A stretch of DNA of 64,000 nt, from the NCBI GenBank assembly GCA_958496175.1, contig OY292278.1:39866001-39930000 (forward strand), given 5' to 3'. Shown here piece after piece: positions 23,552 through 33,751 of the stretch. Source of the DNA: Sisyra terminalis (taxonomy: Eukaryota; Arthropoda; Insecta; Neuroptera; Sisyridae). The notes beneath the pieces were generated by a model. The model searched no databases. It was given only the letters and a program-made list of their open reading frames with translations, and was not told where the DNA came from. A program made the position numbers and the translations under genes. Each line of letters opens with the position of its first letter. The first letter of the stretch is position 1.

Positions 23552-23824
23552 TTACAACAATTCTCATGAAGTTATACAATTATCTCAATTAATGAAATGA
23601 GACTTTGTTTTTTTTTGACTGTAGAGAAAAATGAAAACTTTTATGACATAATGATTAATATTAAGATATATTAAGATTAAACATTCATATTTGGAGAAAA
23701 TTTGATTTAATTGTCCAGCAACTTATCTTTTGCTATCATTGCTACAAAAAACATTAGTTCAACCTCTTTTCATCCTCGTATGAAATTTGTAACAATAAAA
23801 TGCACAAAATAATTAAATTTTATT
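23552..23824. repeat. Direct repeat, right unit
   Basis: Second unit of the duplication described at 22,606-22,870. It carries a small insertion around 23,660 (ATATTAAGATTA) absent from the left unit. Confidence 0.85.
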
Positions 23825-23849
23825 AGAGTTTAGGGAATCTTGAGGGCTT

Positions 23850-23925
23850 GACTGGATTATTTGACTAGGTTATTGACTAGATTTTGAATAGATTATTGAT
23901 TATTGACTGGATTATGTGGCTCAAA
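23850..23925. repeat. Degenerate minisatellite, unit about 12-13 bp
   Basis: Variants of GACTGGATTATTT recur about six times. It starts just outside the right direct repeat. Confidence 0.65.
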
Positions 23926-25339
23926 AGTCGCGAAATAAAGGTCCTTGTTTTGGAACAATTTATATAATCGGAAACTAATCAACCCTAAAAATGAATAAAT
24001 TACCAATATCTCGACTTATTGAACTTTTCATTTGACGATTGTGAGGTTTCCCAATATTTCGAAAGTCAATCAATTTTATTTACGACTAAGAATACTTTGG
24101 TTTTTGAATTTTCTGTAGTCATTTAGCCATTGTATTTGATAGGGAGTTGAAGCTTTAGATTTATGTTGTACATGAAAAATGGACTGTTTAAATATAAAGT
24201 ACAGTGTGGGGGAGATTGAGGATATTGAAAGTCGACATAAATTAAAGTGATGCGACGTTCCAGGTAGCGAGGCTTGATGTGGAGCTGATAAATAAATGGG
24301 GGCGCTGTTGTTATTTATTTAATATCGTTTTGTCACGACATCTCTTAATTTCTTCCCTTGTCGAACAAGTGTTAATTTGGCCTAATGGCTCGGTGCCATT
24401 GGACACTCAATTAGGAATCTATTAGCGTAATTGGTCCGCTTTTGATGATGTCATTCGTGGGCCAATCATCTGGCAAGGCGACGGCAATACATATACACAA
24501 ACAAACACAAAGCTCCCAATATGCCACCATCGCCATCATCGCATTGTGAGCTTTTGTAAAAGTGCGTAACATAGCGTGCCGTGTTTCCAATCAGGAATTG
24601 AAAAGCACTCGAGGCAATTTTATCTTAACACATCATCAACATCTCGCTTTGTTATTTGTCTCTTTCATTATTTTAAAATAGCCGGCCGCCGGTGTGAAGT
24701 TTCACTGTAATTTTATATTCTCTTCCTATGTTTTTTTTTCCATCAATTGTTTCTTTTCATTTTTTTTTTTAATGGAACTCTTTTTTTTTGTAAATTTTCA
24801 CAAATTGATAGCCATAGAATGTCTCTTTGATCAAAGGGTTTGTGGAATTCTATCACTTTAGCTGACTTTAGCAATGAACGAGTGCTTTTGATTTTTTTCC
24901 AGTTAATTAGTGTTTGATTTAAAAATAAAACATTCAATAGTATTTACTTCAATGATAGCCAACTAATGTCCGGCTATGATCGAATAGAAAAAAATTCTCA
25001 AACATTTTACAATAAACTAAATAAAATACAGTAAAGCGACATAGCTTTTGATGACTGAAGTTAATAATATTTATATTTGGATTACAATTTTTATCACTTT
25101 TTTTAAATTAAAAAATTAATTTCTGTTACGAGTTAGGTCCAATTTTGGGATTAAGTCTATTGATAAGAAATCAACTATAATAATTCGATTAAAGCAGTGT
25201 TTCTTAACAGTGATATATTTCTTCTTTTGATTGTTCTTTTGTAATGAGTTTCCTTCGAAATGGTGATCTTAGGGATGATCTTATTTCCTCCCATTAGATG
25301 ATCAACGAATTCATTTTCTAAAGCTTTACAGTTTTAAAT
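23926..25339. other. No gene recognised; complex non-coding island at 24.2-24.7 kb
   Basis: From about 24,240 to 24,690 the DNA is less AT-rich, complex and non-coding, with several TAAT cores (for example AATCTATTAGCGTAATTGG). It resembles the conserved enhancers that flank developmental genes. That is inference; no transcript or exon is visible. A CAGTGTTTCTTAAC sequence at about 25,196 looks like a lone hAT terminus. Confidence 0.4.
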
Positions 25340-25442
25340 ACTTACCGATTTATGAGGAAAAAGTGAATGATGTTTTTACTTATATCAAGCTCCATCTAGG
25401 ATGACTGAAATGTTCTTCGGTAACATATTCTTTCTTATTGTT

Positions 25443-26021
25443 TATAACGAGTAAGACAAATATCCCGCTACTATTTTGAATGCCTATAACTTTATTTAAG
25501 AAAATATAAGTAAATTCGGTTTCCATAAAGCTTATTTAGTTCTTATTTTTTTTTTTTTGGTTATGATTAAAAATTATATCGGTTGAATGGTGACCGCGAT
25601 TTGCTATGGAACTTTCGGCTCTTTTTAAGGCATTTTTCGTGACATCCTGTAACACTTCAGGCTGAATTTTTTCAATGTTAAGGATATAACAGCACCAGAC
25701 TATTTCTTATGGGGTTTTTCAAAATTAAAAGCTTATGTGAATAAGCTTCAAACGATTCAACATTTTAAAGACAATATTCGTCAGGAAATTGAAGAAATTG
25801 AGCTAGAAATGTTACAAGGTGTCATGAAAAATACCTTAAAAAGAGTCGAGAGTTGCATAGCAAATCGCGGTCACCATTTAACCAATATAAATTTTTAATC
25901 ATAGCAATAAAAAAAAAAAATTTAATAAACTTTTTAAGGAAACCAAATTTACTTATCTTTTCTTTATATACAGTTATAGGCAATAAAAATAATAGCGGGA
26001 CTTTTGCTTCACCCATTATTA
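25443..26021. mobile_element. IS630/mariner-type hairpin element (inverted tail-to-tail)
   Basis: The two halves are inverted copies of each other over about 240 bp per arm. Outer ends read TAACGAGTAAGACAAATATCC on the left, matched by the complement on the right (AATAGCGGGACTTTTGC). The right arm holds the transposase C-terminus, the left arm the same sequence in reverse, so two 3' ends of one transposon have been joined. A transcript through it would fold into a long double-stranded RNA. Confidence 0.75.
25683..25898 (+). pseudogene. IS630/mariner-like transposase C-terminus
   Basis: The frame is open for 71 codons without an ATG. It starts DITAPDYFLWGF, containing the third catalytic Asp region (LTPxDFFLWG in intact members). 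It continues KAYVNKLQTIQHFKDNI and QEIEEIELEMLQGVM, and ends SCIANRGHHLTNI before a natural stop. These are the hallmarks of the insect IS630/mariner-like transposases with VYANKP and RGGHL motifs. The N-terminal domain and first two catalytic residues are missing. The clean frame suggests it was lost recently. It is the right arm of the hairpin element. Confidence 0.85.
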
Positions 26022-26084
26022 TCTGTTACAGGAAAACGGTTTGGTTATCCTTCAGATCAAGTAAAATCATCCTTAAGTTCTTCT

Positions 26085-26440
26085 ATCTAAACCAGCGATC
26101 GGGGAACCTTTTTAACAATTTCCCCCAAAATATTTTTGCGTAAGTCAATATTACCCCCTTCCCCTCCATTCTGAAAAGAAAACCATAATTGTAAATTTTA
26201 AATAAACATTATTTATTGAATTAATTTACATTTACATATCTGTAATATAGGTTTTGGAAAAATGATGTTGCTTCATGTTAGATATAATATAAACTTATAG
26301 AGTATAAACATACTAACATGTTTATAAAACAGCAATAGAAAAATTAAATAAATTTCCCTATTACCCAAAAAAACCGAAATAAAACCATTTTTACCCCATT
26401 TGGGGTAATTTACCTTGGTTCCCCGACCGCTGATCTAAAC
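26085..26440. mobile_element. hAT-type non-autonomous element with 8-bp target duplication
   Basis: Perfect duplication ATCTAAAC (26,085-26,092 and 26,433-26,440) flanks a 340-bp element. Its ends are CAGCGATCGGGGAACC and the complement of CAGCGGTCGGGGAACC. The 8-bp duplication and CAGxGxTCGGxAACC-like termini define the hAT superfamily. No transposase is encoded. Unit B of the local duplication preserves the empty site around 26,785. Confidence 0.9.
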
Positions 26441-26472
26441 CTATTGCTGTTTAAAATTGTTAACTTTGAAAT

Positions 26473-26592
26473 ATGAGTTATTTCAATAATATGTTGTGGG
26501 AAATAGAATACACTCCCAATGAATATCATAAAGAAGCAAATCAGGGAAAAATATGTTTCACAATTGCGGAAGGTCCAAAATTTCCTGAATAA
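26473..26592 (+). CDS. Small open frame of unknown origin, copy 1
   Basis: ATG-to-stop frame of 39 codons starting MSYFNNMLWEIEYTPNEYH. It is paralogous to the frame at 26,810-26,941 and shares the pattern MSYF-N-LWE-TP-EYH, with matching residues spread over about 38 codons. Stops precede the ATG in both copies, so the frame begins here or at a lost splice site. No signal peptide, membrane segment or domain that I know. It may be a piece of a larger decayed transposon gene rather than a real gene. Confidence 0.3.
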   Translation: MSYFNNMLWEIEYTPNEYHKEANQGKICFTIAEGPKFPE

Positions 26593-26600
26593 TTTAACAA

Positions 26601-26945
26601 TTTTGAATAGTCGCTGGTTTATGTGGAAGAACTGGAGGATGTTTTAACTTATATTATGCCTATCAAGGATGTTTGGAACGTTCTTCGATAATATAGTCTA
26701 CTTGTTATAGGAAAATATTTTGAATATCCCCAATAATTCATCAACTTATTGCATCTTCAAGGTCTTTTACATAAACCGAATACTATTTAAAACTGTTAAG
26801 CTTTAGAAAATGAGTTACTTCAGTAATCTGTTGTGGGAAAATTTACAAACTCCCAAAGAATATCATTATAAAGGAAATTCAGAACGTAAACTGCGTATAA
26901 CCGTTGCGGAATGTCAAAAAATAGTCAAGTTTAGCCCTTGAAGAA
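26601..26945. repeat. Tandem duplication unit B, uninterrupted
   Basis: Aligns with unit A through GAACGTTCTTCGATAATAT, TGTTATAGGAAAATA, TTTACATAAACC and ATGAGTTACTTCAG. It serves as the empty-site reference for both transposons inserted in unit A. A partial frame upstream (LVYVEELEDVLTYI) is also partly shared with unit A (IYEEKVNDVFTYI). Confidence 0.75.
26810..26941 (+). CDS. Small open frame of unknown origin, copy 2
   Basis: ATG-to-stop frame of 43 codons starting MSYFSNLLWENLQTPKEYH. Compared with copy 1 the residues MSYF, LWE, TP, EYH and a Thr-x-Ala-Glu near the end are kept, while several codons differ. The C-terminus is four residues longer. Function unknown; see the first copy for the alternatives. 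Confidence 0.3.
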   Translation: MSYFSNLLWENLQTPKEYHYKGNSERKLRITVAECQKIVKFSP

Positions 26946-28079
26946 CATTTTTATTTTACCAAAGATACAAAGATTACCTAAGATCAGCTACTAACAAAGC
27001 ATTGGAAAAAGTTTTTCAATGGTTGTAGCTTGGGGGTTCAATATTGAATATTTATATTTAGATTAGTATTTGGATAGTTATGTTACATTTCGAAAGCTTT
27101 CAAGCAATTCATGGTGGATGTTTTAAAATGTCTAGATATAATATCTTTACAGTAAAATTAACCAGTTTTAATTACAGACAATTTTCAGGCCTTAAGATAA
27201 TTTCAACCTTTGACGATAGAGAAACTTTTGCAAACTTGAATTAATAAAAAGCTAACAACTTCAAAAATCTCCTGCTCAATCCGATAATCTATTAAAAGTA
27301 CCTTTAAATGAAGAAATATTATCCTAAAGGTTGGTCATTAAACATTTAATAATTTATTATAAACTTAAATAGAGAATTGATAAACAAAAACTAATGTAAA
27401 CAATTTAGGACCTTAGTGAAAGAACTAGGAAAGTCCAAATGTTTTAATTTTGTTTTTATTGCATTTTTTACGGTAGACAATATAACTCTTTCGATTGGTG
27501 CAAAAACCAGGCACAAATGTAACATCAATACTGTCCTATGTGGCAAATAATGTAGAAAAGGCAACATCGTTAGCCAATAAAACTCTAGAAACATTGTTAG
27601 TAATTATTATTCCATTAATAAGATAATTTCAAGATAAGTAATAATAATTTGATTAAGTTTACTTATTACGTTTATTTATTGTTACCTTTTGTTTCAATTG
27701 ACTCTTACTAAAATTTTGCTAGCTGGGAATTACCTGGTTCTTGCACTAAGGTCCTCAATTGTAATCCTGGACTTACCAAAAAGAAAAATGAACTACCTTA
27801 ACCTGGAATAATTTCTGGAATAGTTATATATACAATCTCAATAGTATGAGTTTTACGTTTGGCTAAGTACAATATTCAAGTTATATTTTTAAACAAAATA
27901 AGGAAATCAAACCTTCAAAACTAAATCAATTTAATAAGTTTCATTGAACCTGTGAATCGTATCCTGGAAATCATGGCGCTGATGAAATACAGTTAAACAG
28001 CAATTGCATCCAAAATAAGGTGCAGAAGATGAAATTTCAATGCAATACAATAAAAAAATACATCAAAAACCTTAAGATA
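26946..28079. other. No gene recognised
   Basis: AT-rich. A 67-codon minus-strand frame at 27,391-27,594 has no recognisable feature. Confidence 0.4.
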
Positions 28080-29419
28080 ACTTAACTCGTAAATCGCCAC
28101 CGTCATTCAAATTAATATTTACACTCGTGCCAGTAATCGAGCAGATGTTAAGAGTGCCAGCATTTAAGGCGCACTTGAAGTAATTAATTTAAAGCCCAGC
28201 ACACCTTTTCGTTTCAGTAAATTGGGATCGTTCTGGCGTCCACGTGAAAACCACCCTTCCTTTGACCCACACCCACCTCCAAAACATTGCTCGTCTTTTG
28301 TTATATATATTTTTTTAAATAATCTAGCAATCTGTTGTTTATTTTACTTGTTTTGTATTTGTTGCGTGCAGTCATCTGTTTCTGCAATTAAATTTTTGAG
28401 TGCGCTATGCTTTTTTTAATTCCCATTTCTAATTAATATTAGCGGCTATTACGGTGTTTTAACATGCGATTGCTTTTAAAAATTAACATGAATGAATAAA
28501 AAAAAGAAGAGAATTTAACAGGGACGTTGGCCATTAAGATAGAGGAAAATTATTATTTTTTATTGAGGCATTTGAAAAATTGACCGGGGGGGGGGGTGGA
28601 AAGGAATTAAATTTTTTTTAATTTTTAGTGTTTAAATTAAAAAATCTTTTGACGAAAAAAAAATAATAAATGGCTTATTAAAACGGTTGTTACATTAATT
28701 AGGAAATTCATTAAATTTTAATTAGTTTAATTATTTTTTCTTCAATTTATTACATTGAAGCTAAAAGTATTTCAGAGGAGTTGAAACTTTAATGTAATAT
28801 GTTCTTCATTTAATTAAAAACTTATATACGTTTGTGGCCCAAGAAAGGGCGTTAGATATCATCAAAAGGATCATACTTTTTGGTAAGATCTCTAACGCTA
28901 ACTGGTGGTGTAAGCAGTAAAATATAGGAAATAACAAATACAGCACGCAACGTTTGGTTTACATTCAGAGGGTTGCTTTTGCTGCGCTTTGTACCGAAAA
29001 GCTTCAGAAGTATAAACTTGATACGTTGGCTAATAGATGGCGCTATGGATCTTAAAAGTCGTAATGCTAAAAGCTTCTACTTAGGTGATGGCACATTTGA
29101 CTTGTTATATAAAAGGCATAAAAGACAAGTTTTAAAACTTATTATTGAATTTATTTTGAAATTTTTAATAATTTTTTATGAAAGATAATGATAAATTTTT
29201 TTGAAGAAAATAAAAACTCTGATACTTCTGAAAAATAGCAGAGACTTTTTGAGTTACCTACTAATATAACAGAAAATTAGAACCAAAAAGTTTTATTTAA
29301 TGAAGCTTGAATCAATACATAATTTTAGATTAACTGTTAATAAAATTAATGAAAATTATTGTAAATTGAACAATTATCACTTTTGTTTTGAGTAAATTAA
29401 AAAAAGGATTTTTAATTTG
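28080..29419. other. No gene recognised; non-coding island and G tract
   Basis: 28,085-28,260 is complex and less AT-rich, with GCCAGTAATCGAGCAGATG, and could be conserved non-coding DNA. An uninterrupted run of 11 G lies at 28,586-28,596. Around 28,852-28,905 GCGTTAGATATC and GATCTCTAACGC form a short inverted pair. Confidence 0.4.
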
Positions 29420-29995
29420 GGGTTTCACAATAAATTTGGATAAAACGGAATATTCTTGTATTGAGATATACATTTTGAAGATAAAATTATTAAAAGCTGT
29501 AAAGTTTTTTACTATTTGGGTTCAAATGTTCACTAGAATTGTACCTACTTAAGATATAAAGTTAGAAATAAAAATAACGCGGAGAAGGTAAGCAACAAAA
29601 ATATTACATAAACTAATATGGTTCAACACATTTACCAAAGAAAACATTAAACTAACCTTTTAAATTGTAATTCAAATTATAGTTTTATGCAAAGCAGAAA
29701 TATCGATATTGATAACAACCATCAAAAACAATATAAGAACAGAAGAATTAGGCTTCTTTAGAAAATGTTTAAGAGTCACTAAAAATGATAGAATTGGGCG
29801 ACGAATGGATATTAAATTCTTTAAAGTAAGACACCAGAAAGTAAAGCATTTCAATGGTATGGTCATGTCCAAAGAATACCAAATCACAGATGGCTAAAAA
29901 GAGTTTTAAAAGAGATTATGGAAACAGATATTTACATCGAAAAAACTGGAGCGGAGAAGAGGAGAAAAACAAATCAAAGGTGAGGTATTGGAAAA
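29420..29995 (+). pseudogene. RTE-like LINE relic: RT C-terminal region
   Basis: Broken frames spell the end of an insect endonuclease/reverse transcriptase LINE. They read INLDKTEYSCI, a region around KLEIK, then ILITTIKNNIRTEELGFFRKC and LRVTKNDRIGRRMDI, and after a frameshift FQWYGHVQRIPNHRW with a downstream basic tail. In this family the GHVQR motif marks the segment beyond the RT thumb. The catalytic motif is absent. The copy belongs to a different lineage from the GHVMR/LLQLIIQ elements elsewhere in the window. Confidence 0.75.
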
Positions 29996-30336
29996 TCGGA
30001 AAATTGAGAAAGGTAAAACCGGCAATCTCTTAGTGGGAAATTAATTACCAAAGCAGAAGTTTTGAGTTTTGTGCAAATAACCGTAGAATATAGTTGTGTA
30101 TTTAAATAGGTTTTGATTTGTAATTTGTAATTTAAAGAATTAATTCTCTTTCCACTTTCAGAAACTTAAAGTTTTCGGGTATTAAAGTACGTTACACAGT
30201 AGTATTAGTATCAATTTTTAAAACAAAAAGTTTCTTTTATTTTTATATAAATGGTCTTAACTTGATAATTCATCGAAAAAAAATGCAGAACTTTTCTAAT
30301 TCTATTTTCTGTGTCCATTTTTAAAGAACTTTGACA
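29996..30336. other. No gene recognised
   Basis: AT-rich filler. Confidence 0.4.
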
Positions 30337-30610
30337 TACACTGGAGGCCAAAAGTTAGAGACTAGTTGTGTAAATATGATTGTTTACTTTTGTTTGCTTC
30401 AAATATCAGTAAATAGAATGAAACTTGAGTCTCATTCTATACATTTATAATTAACAAATGCCTAAAAAGGTACAATAATACTATCTATTGGAAAAAGGTG
30501 AAGAAACATGGCAACAAGAGTCAATTTCAGAAGGATACAGAAAAAAATGGGAAACCACTGCATTTAAGACTCCTTGTAGTACTTTTAATATAATCATTTA
30601 CCATAATTGT
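30337..30610 (+). mobile_element. Tc1-type terminus followed by repeat module copy B
   Basis: TA then CACTGGAGGCCAAAAGTTAG at 30,337-30,358 has the form of a Tc1-like terminal repeat (CAGTGGxGGCCAAAAGTT-like). From 30,488 to 30,605 the sequence matches the module at 22,207-22,320, including GGGAAACCACTGCATT. The opposite Tc1 end was not found. Confidence 0.45.
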
Positions 30611-30696
30611 AGCAAAGCAAATTAAAGGAAACATTATTTTAAGAATTGGAAGACTTCTCTTACATGCTATGTAAAGTTACTTATTCAACCATAGTG

Positions 30697-31362
30697 TATG
30701 GATATTTGGGTGGTCCTTAATAAGGATGTTTTTGAATTTCTTTGCTCCCAGGGGTTCAAATGCTTCCAAATTGATAAAAAAAAATCCCTGAAAATTTGAG
30801 CCTTTAATATTAACTTTGAGATAGTCCGCTTTCCAACTTAAGTTTCTTATGGAAATAATGTGGGAAAAATTTTTTTTTTCTTAAGAATTCCATAACTCAG
30901 CGACAAATAAATCTAAAGTCACTAATCGCGTCATGTTTATTGTAAATTCAACGTTCTACAAAAAAGAACTCTTATGATTTTTCGCTAAATCTAGTGGCTC
31001 AAATTTTCATTGACCATTAGTTCTGCATTCTTAAGCCAATAGATAAGCCAATAACTCTTAAGCCAATCGATTTAACGAAAAATTATAAGAGCTCTTTTTT
31101 GTAGAGCGTTAAATTTACAATAAACATGACGTGATTAGTTACTTTCGATTTATTTGTCGCTAAGTTATGGAATTCTTAAGAAAAAATTTAATTTTCCCAC
31201 GTTATTTCCATAAGAAACTTAAGTTGGAAAGCGGACTATCTTAAAGTTAATATTAAAGGCTCAAATTTTCAGGGATTTTTTTTTATCAATTTGAAAGCAT
31301 TTGAATCCATGGGAGCAAAGAAATTCAAAAACACCCCTATTAAGAACCACCCTTATGGATAT
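30697..31362. mobile_element. Foldback element with 9-bp target duplication
   Basis: TATGGATAT at 30,697-30,705 is repeated at 31,354-31,362. Between them, arms of about 287 bp (30,706-30,992 and 31,066-31,353) are inverted copies with roughly ten percent mismatches, around a spacer of about 73 bp. Termini read GGGTGGTCCTTAATA and the complement of GGGTGGTTCTTAATA. A 9-bp duplication with very long arms fits Foldback-like or Mutator-like elements; hAT (8 bp) is less likely. No coding sequence. Confidence 0.8.
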
Positions 31363-33229
31363 AGTAGGTTTTAGTCGTTCTTCTCATCCATCCATTTGCT
31401 CAATATTACCTAATTAAACTATTCTGTACTTTGAACTTTGAACTTCAATAACTTGCCTACAAACACATCATTTGTCGTTTATGATATTCATAATAATTAA
31501 AATTCAGAAATGTAAAAATTGTTCTTAAATACTCTACATGATTTCAAACCTGCGAACACATACCTTTGAAGGTTGGTTGAATACAATGAAGAAACTGGTT
31601 TTGTCTACTGAACAATAACAATAGTAAAATATTATTGTATATTTGCGTAATACATAATTGGGAAGATTTAAATGAACTTTATAATAAAATGCACAAAATG
31701 TGCAATCATTGTAAAAGAAAAATTTAAAGATTATAAATGCATTTTATATTTAATTATCACAAAAAATTATAACAATATGCTTTTCTTGTTAGTCAATAAA
31801 ATTAATCAATTATAACGTTAATGAATTATATTGATATGCCAACGAAGTCGCAAGTATCGACTAAGTATTAATATAAAGCCTCTTTTAAACAAGTAAGACT
31901 TCATTCAAAATGATATGATGAACATGTATTAAAAATTATTTTTTTACGATTTACCAGTTAAGGTATTTTCCTAAAGGCTGATATGGTGGAAAAAAGCTTT
32001 TTCTTCCATTTATTTTTTTTATTTCTGACTTTTAAACGGAAAAAGTTGTAAAGTTTAATTAGCAATTAGATACATGAAAATATAACATTTTTCTAATTAA
32101 AAAAATAATTGATAAAATGAACTCGAGCTTTGCTGACAAGTCGAAAACAATTAAAGTTCAATGAAAATTTCAAACAAAAACTCCCATTTATTACATCCAT
32201 CTTTTTTTTAATGTTTCTTTTTTTTCCCATTTTCACTTTTCTCCTTTGAATGCGTGTGAACACAAACAAGAAAATTCGGAAAAAAATTCGGTACCTAAAA
32301 GTTTCCCGCACACAGCGGGCAACAAAACAAATGAAAGTAAAACGCCCAGTTCCACGGCAAAAAAAAAACGAAGAAGAGAATGGGGAGGTAAAGATGGGAA
32401 AACTCGAATCGTCCAGTTAGATCGGTTCGTTTCCTCATTGAAAACGACAGGGGAAGAATATGGAGAGTAAAAAACGCGAGAAACAAACACATTTTTAATT
32501 GGAAATCTCTTTGAAAAAAGTTTCCCTACCGGAGACTAATAAACAATAGAAATTCATTTAATTATCTCCTGTAAAGTTTTAATGATCTCTTCAATTAAAT
32601 GCAGCAAATCAATTTTCCACGATGACGAGATGGAAATTCACGTTTTAGATGAAGATAACGAGCAGAATAATGTGGTTCTTTGAATGTTTATATTTTTCAA
32701 TGATTTTTACAGGTTATCTTAATTTTAATTCATTATATTTAAAAATTTAATCTTACGAGTATTTTTGTTTTTAATGAGATTTTTGGTAACACTAAATTCA
32801 ACAAGGGAAAAATTATTGCTTTACACATCAACAGTATGATTTTTCAATACTTAACTATAAACATTTTTTTTTTTTTGGATTAGGTAAAATTTTGATGTTA
32901 CACGTATATTGCTTTCTGATACGTACTTTGTTTGCCAAGGCAAACATACTCAACCGTCATCAAATAAGGAATCAATTAATTAAAAAACTTAAATTCTTTA
33001 TACTTTCGATCTTTTATGACGGCAGATATACCTACATTAATTATGGTTTTTTATTGTTAATTTTCTTATTTGTAAAAATATATCAATAATTTGTGAAAAA
33101 TGTATCAATACAGGGAAAAACTTTTAAGGATAACATTAAATATACTCATAACATTACAAAAAAATTAAATATATTGCTACAAAATTTGTATGAAGTTATT
33201 CTTGATATCTTTAGCAAAGCACTACAGGT
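31363..33229. other. No gene recognised
   Basis: AT-rich. Overlapping frames on both strands at 32,233-32,492 reflect a locally less AT-rich patch and show no known domain. Confidence 0.4.
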
Positions 33230-33230
33230 G

Positions 33231-33668
33231 ATTTTTTTTAAAAATTGATTAAAAAGAATAGAATTAGAGGATGCGTATTTGCACCGAAGAATAGGGATAT
33301 TTGTAGGTTAAAGGTGCAGGATCTATAAAACAAATATTTGTATCTATTAAACTGGTATCTTCAATATATAGTCTACTTATTCATGAGTGAAAATATTGGT
33401 ACTTAAAGGAATATTTATATTATTTGATTTTTTTAAGTTAGTTTGATTTTTTTTTTAAAAAATTGACTAAAACAAAATAGAATAAGAGGATGTGTATTTG
33501 CACCGAAGAATAGGGATATTATTTGTAGGTTAAAGGTGTAGGATCTATCAGGCAAATATTTGTATCTATTAAAATTCTATCTTCAAGATATAGTCTACCT
33601 ATTAATGAGTGAAAATAATGGTACTTAAAGGAATCTGTATATTACTTGATTTTTAAAAGCTAGTTAAA
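33231..33668. repeat. Tandem duplication, period about 220 bp, two copies
   Basis: GCACCGAAGAATAGGGATAT recurs at 33,281 and 33,500, and GGTACTTAAAGGAAT near 33,398 and 33,620. The copies differ by about ten percent plus a few indels. Non-coding. Confidence 0.85.
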
Positions 33669-33751
33669 CTTGTGTTTAAAATTTGCAATCCAATAATGGT
33701 AAACAACTTTCAAGTTTTATTCTAAACTTAATTTTCGATTTTCAGATTGTA

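Larger units (their letters stand above)
22910..23556. mobile_element. Penelope-type palindromic element with 14-bp target duplication
   Basis: ACAATTCTCATGAA at 22,896-22,909 is repeated exactly at 23,557-23,570. Between them lie two inverted arms of about 285 bp (22,909-23,193 and 23,244-23,528) with a 50-bp spacer and a short right-hand extension of 28 bp. Each arm carries one hammerhead-like motif. Penelope-like elements are known for inverted or tandem terminal repeats with hammerhead motifs and for target duplications of variable length. There is no RT or endonuclease here, so this is a terminal-repeat-only copy. Confidence 0.7.
25340..26600. repeat. Tandem duplication unit A, interrupted by two transposons
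   Basis: Pieces 25,340-25,442, 26,022-26,092 and 26,441-26,600 align in order with the uninterrupted unit B at about 26,600-26,945. The gaps correspond exactly to the foldback element (25,443-26,021) and the hAT element (26,093-26,432). Before insertion the unit was about 340 bp. Confidence 0.75.

Noticed and set aside
22606..23824. The 265-bp flanking direct repeats as terminal repeats of an LTR retrotransposon
   Set aside because: There is no TG...CA edge, primer site or polypurine tract, and the interior is a palindrome with its own 14-bp duplication. An older tandem duplication fits better.
28586..28596. Run of 11 G as a regulatory G-quadruplex
   Set aside because: A single homopolymer is more simply slippage or a sequencing error; no other G tracts are nearby.
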